Positions 36,801-60,000 of a stretch of DNA of 60,000 nucleotides are shown here, piece by piece. Both the position numbers and the translations under genes were made by a program. Within the stretch, counting starts at the first letter, position 1; every line of letters starts with the position of its first letter. This DNA is from Apostichopus japonicus (taxonomy: Eukaryota; Echinodermata; Holothuroidea; Aspidochirotida; Stichopodidae). A model generated the notes under the pieces. The model saw only the letters and a list, made by a program, of their open reading frames with translations. It searched no databases and was not told the origin of the DNA. The DNA lies in NCBI RefSeq assembly GCF_037975245.1, contig NC_092580.1, positions 25,838,501 through 25,898,500 of the forward strand, in the 5' to 3' direction.

Positions 36801-37816
36801 AAGTATTACTAGAACAGTCATTACATAACGGGGTGTCCTTTTCATGTAAAAATCTCTTCTCATTCTGTAAAAGACTAACCTTTCAAATGCAGGTAGTATG
36901 TAGATTTAATATCTTTTCCCAATGCACATGTGTAGTTTCCAACATTTTTCGATGAGAACCTACTGATATGAAGGTTGGCAGACATGCCATTCACGACTGA
37001 TCCATTAATATTAGTAACTCCAAGGTCCGGTGGATTGATATTATTCGCAAACATCACCCTCTCATTAAACAGCCAGATGGGATTTATTTCAGGATTAGCA
37101 GTCTCGCATGAACAATTCAGTTCAAGGGAATTACCACGTACTATATTCATATTATATGTACTATGGTTGCCTGCAGAAGGAAAATGATATTTATGTTATT
37201 ATTTCTGTTTCCTATTGTTTGGTGTTTATAGAGATACAAAGAATGAAAGAGGCAAGATAGGAAATACTTCGCAGTTACACCTTATTCGGGGACGCGTCAC
37301 AGTAACTAATGAATTCCATGATACTTGTGCTGTAATTTTTTCTTTTCATTGGAAAAGATGTTATAACTTTAACAAACTTACTTTTTTAATGACATTCAAA
37401 AGGAAGTAATAGTTGCCAGGTAGCAAACATTTGCACTGTATCACATTTTAACGGGTAAACCAACAAGACGAGTAAAGTTACACTGCATAGCATCTAATGG
37501 AGTACTGGGTTATTTTCAATCAACCATGCATGTATCAAAATAGGGAACAAATGTTAAGTTGGGTTTATAGTAAATCTTCACTTTAAGATAAGCATTGCCT
37601 CGTATGTCACCGGAGTATCCCTAAATGCACGGTATAATATATTTATTATTATTAGTAGTAGTACTATTATTATTATTTTTTTAAGAAACACCCTATACCT
37701 CATCTGGTTAACCATATAAAGATTAACGAGTATATCTAACCCTTATTGGCAGTGAACTTACCAACAGACAGAGCGATGAGTATCTGAAAAACTGCAAGGC
37801 TGATAATGGTATCCAT
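27743..37816 (-). CDS. Gene B: two-Ig transmembrane receptor pseudokinase
   Basis: Fourteen exons: 37816-37762, 37170-36880, 35228-34941, 34077-33988, 33447-33405, 33222-33149, 31918-31748, 31329-31219, 30828-30662, 30155-30036, 29919-29808, 29163-29067, 28812-28710 and 27850-27743. The CDS is 1,830 nt, 609 aa. Layout: signal peptide 1-18, Ig1 19-115, Ig2 116-211, transmembrane in 212-241, juxtamembrane to 280, kinase-like about 281-574, tail 575-609. Intron phases equal those of genes A and C, and several exon lengths are identical (111, 120, 97 and 103 nt). Catalytic residues are lost (VISY, HPG, GFC). If the phase-0 donor at 28710 were not used, translation would stop at 28650 instead. The tail exon 27850-27743 is preferred because it matches the tail of gene A. 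Confidence 0.86.
28710..31918 (-). other. Gene B tyrosine-kinase-like (pseudokinase) domain exons
   Basis: Seven exons. There is no glycine loop. The beta-3 motif is VVISYV (Ser for Lys). The helix C segment is LWQSC (Cys at the Glu position), with PEHENIL and IGYC kept. The catalytic loop is HPGLQAKR and the DFG box is YGFC, so here even the metal-binding Asp is gone. An APE motif is present (LAPES), followed by SDIWAIGIVLWEVFFGG. Helices H-I read LLEMCL...RPSVDAV, a clear receptor-tyrosine-kinase C-lobe end. Of the three paralogues this one keeps the best scaffold and has the least catalytic site. Confidence 0.85.
33149..34077 (-). other. Gene B transmembrane and juxtamembrane exons
   Basis: Exon 34077-33988 (90 nt) encodes YFSLFVLAVLIVPIALLVY flanked by arginines. 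Exon 33447-33405 (43 nt) is short and basic. Exon 33222-33149 contains SIYGSL, which fits the ITIM consensus, and leads into the EYDDV that starts the next exon. The YGS...G-EYDD order is shared with gene A. Confidence 0.84.
34941..37816 (-). other. Gene B signal peptide and Ig ectodomain exons
   Basis: The leader MDTIISLAVFQILIALSV is on exon 37816-37762 (55 nt, same as gene A). Ig1 exon 37170-36880 is 291 nt, as in gene A, with VRGNSLELNC, NPIWLF, NINGS and NVGNYTC. Ig2 exon 35228-34941 has TCQGKLC at its start, FVCY, YKWKIN and VSCFMG. Both are phase 1-1. Sequons such as NYT, NSS and NVS fit an ectodomain. Confidence 0.86.
35500..36500. repeat. C-rich, repeat-like stretch in the Ig1-Ig2 intron of gene B
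   Basis: Several C-homopolymer tracts (35559-35572, 36113-36138, 36331-36345) are set in sequence that seems to repeat imperfectly: ATCAGWYTGW..AA then TCTATTA..TATTTAT, at about 35970-36010 and 36190-36230. This may be two decayed copies of one interspersed element. No coding sequence is seen. Confidence 0.35.
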
Positions 37817-40243
37817 GGTGTTCTACGATAAACAAAAATTGTACAGTGTGACTGACTATACATGGAGGAATATATTACACAGAAATAAGCGTCAGTGCAT
37901 TGGAGAAATCAGTAGAGCCGGTTATTTTGCGATAATGATAATAATTATGTATCGTAGTGAAAGAAGGAATTACTTGCAGTAATTCTGTGTAAGGTATCTA
38001 ACAAGTTGGAAGAGACTTGTGGCGAGAATTAACGTGAAATAGCAAAAACAAGGTCCGGTAATGTAGGAAGCAATGCCATTCTTCTCAAAACTCATAGATT
38101 TAATCAATCTAAAATGTGCCTATAATCTACAGTCTCAAATAATTGCAATAACTCATCATTGTAAGAACAGGGCGTTGGCCTCTGTAACGTTATGTTATGA
38201 CCCAAACAGATATGTGTTATATTTAATTTAAGGAGATATTACTCCCTTAATCTGATAGATAATAGTAATTCTAGTCTCATACATGTAATACATTGCTCTG
38301 TTTCCGTCTGCAAACCTAATTTCTTAATTTATAGTGCGAATTCGACTGAAGTTGAAACAAATTATATTTTCGTGTGTACCATACTATTCCATTAACAATC
38401 AAGTGTGCGTGGTGATTGTACTTCAGTAGAGGCATATACCACACACAACTTTATATGCAATTATCTTACCTTTCACCGTATTGCGACCCTTTGCTTTATT
38501 CTTCCATAAATTAATCGCAGGACTATATCCTTCCTTCTATATTTCCCATGACAAAGTTGTTCTTCACTGTGAGGATTTCTTCATCAGCAAAAATTTTGTT
38601 ACGAGAATATCTTATCAAAATGTTAAGCAAATTGTATACTGTAGTCATTTATGTGTAGTGTTATATACGATAGTAACTGTACCCGTAGACAGCTATTATG
38701 TTGTGGTTGTCTTGTAAATACCAAATGGAGAGTGAAAGGAAAAGTAAATTTCTATTTAATATGTGAAAAAATCACAAGAACAAGAAGTATCTTCGCATCG
38801 TTGAAAGTGTCGTTAATCTAAGGATATTCATCCTTAAAGTTTACTATCATTATAACCGTTGTCTCTGATTTATATTGCTCTATAGTTTATTACTGTGACA
38901 ATATCGCTATTATAAACTAATGAATACAAAGGGGTTGATGTCTATGTTTATGATTGCAAAATAGCCGCCTCACAAGAAGTACGTCCTTTGGTAACTAGGA
39001 AGTAAGTTACCTAACTTTGCTTTCAAAGTAGAATATTAACAGTGCTAACATAGAAAACCGGTAAGTCAATAATTTAGATTATTTTAGATTCAACATTTGC
39101 AAAACTGTATTCAATCACAGAAAAGTAGTTCTTTAATAAGAAAAGAAATATGAAAACATTGAAACACGTGTAACTGGATGATGTCATTATTATCTTGAAG
39201 ATTTACTCCAATCTTTCAGTCTTCATTATCAAGAAACCTTAAACTTTGATATCTCCCAAGCGAAATAAGATTTTTTTTTACTATTTGGGTAACCTGCTCG
39301 TAAAATATATTGCTATTGGAAAAAACCCAAGATGATAATTTGTTTTGTGTCACGCTATCTTTTTTCTTTCCAACATTTAGCGGAGTGAACATCTTTCCAT
39401 AGGAGAATATCACCAAGCCTATATTGTAATGTTTATGTGTCCAGTTAGCAGTATAAGTAGCACAGAGGATCATTCAACTGAAGTAAAAGTGTTGTCGGGT
39501 GTTTAAATAGGAAATCCTCAATCAAGGGTTAGAAAGTATCCCGTTGCAATTTATAGATCGTCTCTTACAGGACAAGAAGAATTACGTGTTTGATCGTTAA
39601 AAATAGGTTTTGGTGCATGTGTAAACCACTAGGCAGAGACAACCTGGCAGAAATCAGTGCCGAGGACAAAGGTGGTCGTTACACCCACTCCCCTTCACTC
39701 CAATAACGCATTGATGGGGCCCTCGTTTCATCCTTCTTCTAAATTATTCTGCCAATATGTAGTCCACTTTTGAGTACAACCTGGCTTACACGGCTACAGA
39801 CAAAGCTTTACAATTTACTCTCTGGCATGCGGTAATAGAATATTGAAACAAAGCTTGTATGCAAGTATATTAATTTCTGACTTGATTAGTAGTATATTAT
39901 GTAGGCTAGACGGCACCCAATGTACCATATTGCCTGAAAGCAATGCTTGATTGCCCAACCGATTATCAACCGGGCCGATGTAAGTGCTTGCTACACATAT
40001 CCCATGTAGATATAATAACAATTTCAGTTAATTTCTAGTTTCAACGCGAGAACTTTAAAAAAACATCACAAACAACAGGTAATTACAGTGCGCATTATGA
40101 AATATATACCATAATAATGAAAAAGGAACAGGGGTTATACAACAAAAGGGTGTAAACTTGTACTAATTAGTATAACTTTGTAACTAGTAAAGACATAAAA
40201 CAGTTATACTTTCGTAAACGGAATTAGATATCAATATCAATTT

Positions 40244-41143
<900 letters not shown>

Positions 41144-41638
41144 TTGATGCTATCATACAATTACATCTTAGTGCAGACGTGAATTTAACAAACAGTGAAA
41201 AGAACGATTATATCAATAAAATACAGGGGTTCCATGTGTTTACTCTGAGAAACTTCATATCTGGTCTAAATATACAGCAAAATGTACCCTTTGACGTTTG
41301 AGGGATGATACTTTGTCTATGAGATTCCCTTTACATGCAGGGAAGTCCGTTTCAACTACCCTGCATGACAACCGTGGTTCACCAGACAAAGTGAAATTAA
41401 GCTCAAAGGAAATTTGCTTGTTCTCTTTTTTATTTCGTTGCTCTTCTCTCTAGCTCTCTTTCTCTTTTTCTCAGTCCTTTTACAAGTTGTACTTTTTAAG
41501 AAAAGTCACTTATGAAAGAACCTGGGCACGAAAACCAAACTATCGAACGACTAATTCGCTCTCAACCCCAGTCCCCTTGCATCGAGACTGTGACTGTGTG
41601 ATCATCGTCAGGTTTGCATCACCATTCCCCTCGATAGG

Positions 41639-41679
41639 GAACAGATACTACACATGATCTTAGCCAAAAGGCCGAGAAG
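41639..41679 (-). pseudogene. U2 snRNA 5'-end fragment
   Basis: The minus strand reads CTTCTCGGCCTTTTGGCTAA and continues GATCATGTGTAGTATCTGTTC. This matches the very conserved 5' end of U2 snRNA over about 41 nt with one mismatch (CATGTG for CAAGTG). Similarity stops where the U2 branch-point-pairing and Sm regions should follow, so it is not a functional U2 gene. It could be a retropseudogene or the snRNA head of a composite SINE. Confidence 0.8.
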
Positions 41680-42050
41680 TTGTGTTCTGCCTTACACTAA
41701 TTTCTCACTCAACCTTTCTTTCTGAAGAACAGTTTTACAACTCACAACACTTTTTAGAAACACACTATTCTTTGACTCAATACAATACTTGATAATTTTA
41801 CATAACAAAACAGAATGATTGGGTAAACAATAGGATGGCATTTGGAAAGCATTTACCCATTACATAACTTAGCAGGTGCAAAATTTCTAGACTGCTTTAC
41901 TCTCTATACCAACTGTTGTTTCGCGCTTTTAATCTACATCCACAATACTCGAGAGTATGACAGATTCCCGTCACCATCTTGTGTTTTTATATCAACTCTT
42001 CTAGACACCCTTAATAGAATGGTGGGTGTACTCATATTCTTATCCGTAAG

Positions 42051-58557
<16,507 letters not shown>

Positions 58558-59310
58558 TTTGAGCCTGTTATTGGGTTCAATGATTGCCGTGGTAAGAAAG
58601 ATTGCACAATATAATTAATGAACAACAATACTAATAATAATAACCATCATCATATTATTATTATTAGGTAAATATAATACTAGTCTGGGTCAGTGCAATA
58701 CTTATACAGCGGATTTTCCCTATTTTGCACTGTACCATCTTAATTTGTACATCTTTCAGGATGCACAATACTGTCAAAACTGTCATAAAATTGAATGTTT
58801 TTTTCTTGTCCTTTCAATTGAAGACAATGAAAACTTGTAAACGTTCTTCGATAGTCAGCGCTCTAACACTTTCAAGTTGAATCTGAAGTCCAAACCTGTA
58901 CCAGGTTAAAGACAGTATTACTTTTTTATAGGGAGCATCTATATAATCAAGAGACCAATGGTAACGTGTTATACCGTACACATCGAATATAACACATTAC
59001 TGAAATCTCCATTTTACCATATTTTACCATAGCTACGGAAACATGATTTAATTTGACGTGTGGAAACATGATTTAATTTGACGTGTGCTAGCTTGTCTCT
59101 CAAGTTTGTTTTTTTTACACAAAAGTGAAGTGAATGAAGCAATGATGTAACTTTGTATAGAAACGGAAGCTTCAAATCATCACGATCCAGCCCAACTGTT
59201 AAGTGGTTGTATTCAATGGAAGAATGAAAGAAATATAAAAACCACATTATCCTTTCTAGACCTTTCTTAATATATTTATTCTATTCGTGTTACAACAAAG
59301 GATAGTATAT
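58558..59310. other. Upstream region of gene C
   Basis: AT-rich, with a short TAATAAT-type repeat at 58630-58670 and a 24-bp near-tandem repeat (GGAAACATGATTTAATTTGACGTG) at 59037-59085. It should contain the gene C promoter. No clear TATA box or initiator can be assigned. Confidence 0.4.
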
Positions 59311-60000
59311 TGTTACGAGGGCCCATTGTAGCCTAACGCTAGTCACTGCTAGTGAGAAACCTAATGTTATAATGTGGAGAGTAATTGAAATTGCCTACGT
59401 GATAAATCAGTATTTGAGAAATTAGGTCGGGTTACCGTGTCACAATGTTATAATACACGATTGTTCTGGTATATTCCTTATGATGACGCGCTGGTCTCGG
59501 GTTAACGTCGGTTTACGTGGAATCGCGTGTAAGCTGTGCACGACATCTTCGTGGATTCTCTGGAACGTTCGCAAGATATGCAAAGGACTTCCAAGAATAG
59601 AGAAACCGAGTCGCGTTGTTACTCAGGTGTATCGAGAGAGATCTAGATGATTCTTGACATGGCGAATCGTATATAAACCCGCCCAGATCGGAGAGTTTCT
59701 CAGTTTCTGTACGAATACAAGCGACGGCACATATTATACCATTCTACTATATATCGTCAGTGCTCAACTACCAGTAGTTTCTGAAGGATTGAGATATCGA
59801 TAACAAGATTGATTCTACACTTCCATTCAGAAGTTTGAAGAGGACTTTGCTGTGAAAGTACAGTTTTTCAGTCGTTATTTCGGAGAAGGTGAAGAATTTC
59901 TGTCTCCGTTGAGGAAGTTCGTTACGCCAGGAGTTGGTGGCTATAAAGCTGATTTTGGACTGACTCTGGTAATATTTAGTCGGCGAGAAGTTCGACTTGT
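59311..60000 (+). mobile_element. Putative LTR of a retrotransposon, cut by the window end
   Basis: It starts TGTTACGAGGGCCC, like many Ty3-type LTRs. It then has a GC-richer U3-like stretch, a TATATAAA box at 59670-59677 and transcribed-looking sequence to the window end. Base composition shifts from the AT-rich surroundings. No primer-binding site, polypurine tract or coding region is visible, so this could instead be the promoter and 5' UTR of a plus-strand gene. Confidence 0.38.

Noticed and set aside
39216-39473. Minus-strand 85-codon open frame
   Set aside because: No motif, no splice partners, and AT-rich low-complexity composition.
41639-41679. Functional U2 snRNA gene
   Set aside because: Only the first ~45 nt are present; the branch-point-pairing region, Sm site and 3' stem are missing.

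Overview
The window is eukaryotic nuclear DNA: AT-rich, with short exons, GT/AG introns of 0.1-4 kb, microsatellites and degenerate retroelements. Gene style and repeat content (tRNA-headed SINE, Penelope fragment, LINE with L1/Tx1-type motifs, CAGGCG-ended elements, minisatellite with a GTTAAAGGTCATT core) fit a marine invertebrate deuterostome, most likely an echinoderm such as a sea cucumber. That taxonomic call is inference; no marker gene settles it.

Layout. (1) 1-10,300, plus strand: 3' part of an unrecognised gene made of tiny phase-0 exons, mostly exactly 54 nt, ending in a lysine-rich tail. Its introns hold a decayed LINE (about 2,090-5,820) that itself contains a tRNA-derived SINE, and a Penelope GIY-YIG fragment. 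(2) 11,425-58,557, minus strand: three tandem paralogues, each of 14 exon positions with matching intron phases. They encode a signal peptide, two Ig domains, one transmembrane helix, a tyrosine-containing juxtamembrane stretch, a tyrosine-kinase-like domain and a short tyrosine-bearing tail. In transcription order they are gene C (58,557-42,051), gene B (37,816-27,743) and gene A (20,331-11,425). (3) The spacers hold a duplicated segment, minisatellites, a 900-bp perfect GATA array and a U2 snRNA fragment. (4) The last 0.7 kb looks like the start of an LTR element that runs off the window.

Main result. All three receptors are predicted pseudokinases that share the same losses: the VAIK lysine is Ser, the position expected for the alpha-C glutamate is Cys, HRD is HPG, the catalytic-loop Asn is Arg, and DFG is DFC (GFC in gene B). 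The kinase scaffold (GYC, SD[VI]W, RPS) is kept. Gene C carries four tandem near-identical 285-nt Ig exons, all phase 1-1, so splicing could yield mutually exclusive isoforms or a receptor with up to five Ig domains. Tails of A and B end in ITIM-like tyrosine motifs. I infer a clustered family of Ig-type signalling pseudoreceptors, possibly decoy, co-receptor or inhibitory immune-type. Ligand and pathway cannot be read from the sequence.

The receptor exon models were built by hand from splice signals and frame. Summed lengths are divisible by three and phases agree across the three genes (A 621 aa, B 609 aa, C 603 aa with one first-Ig exon), which is strong internal support without transcripts.
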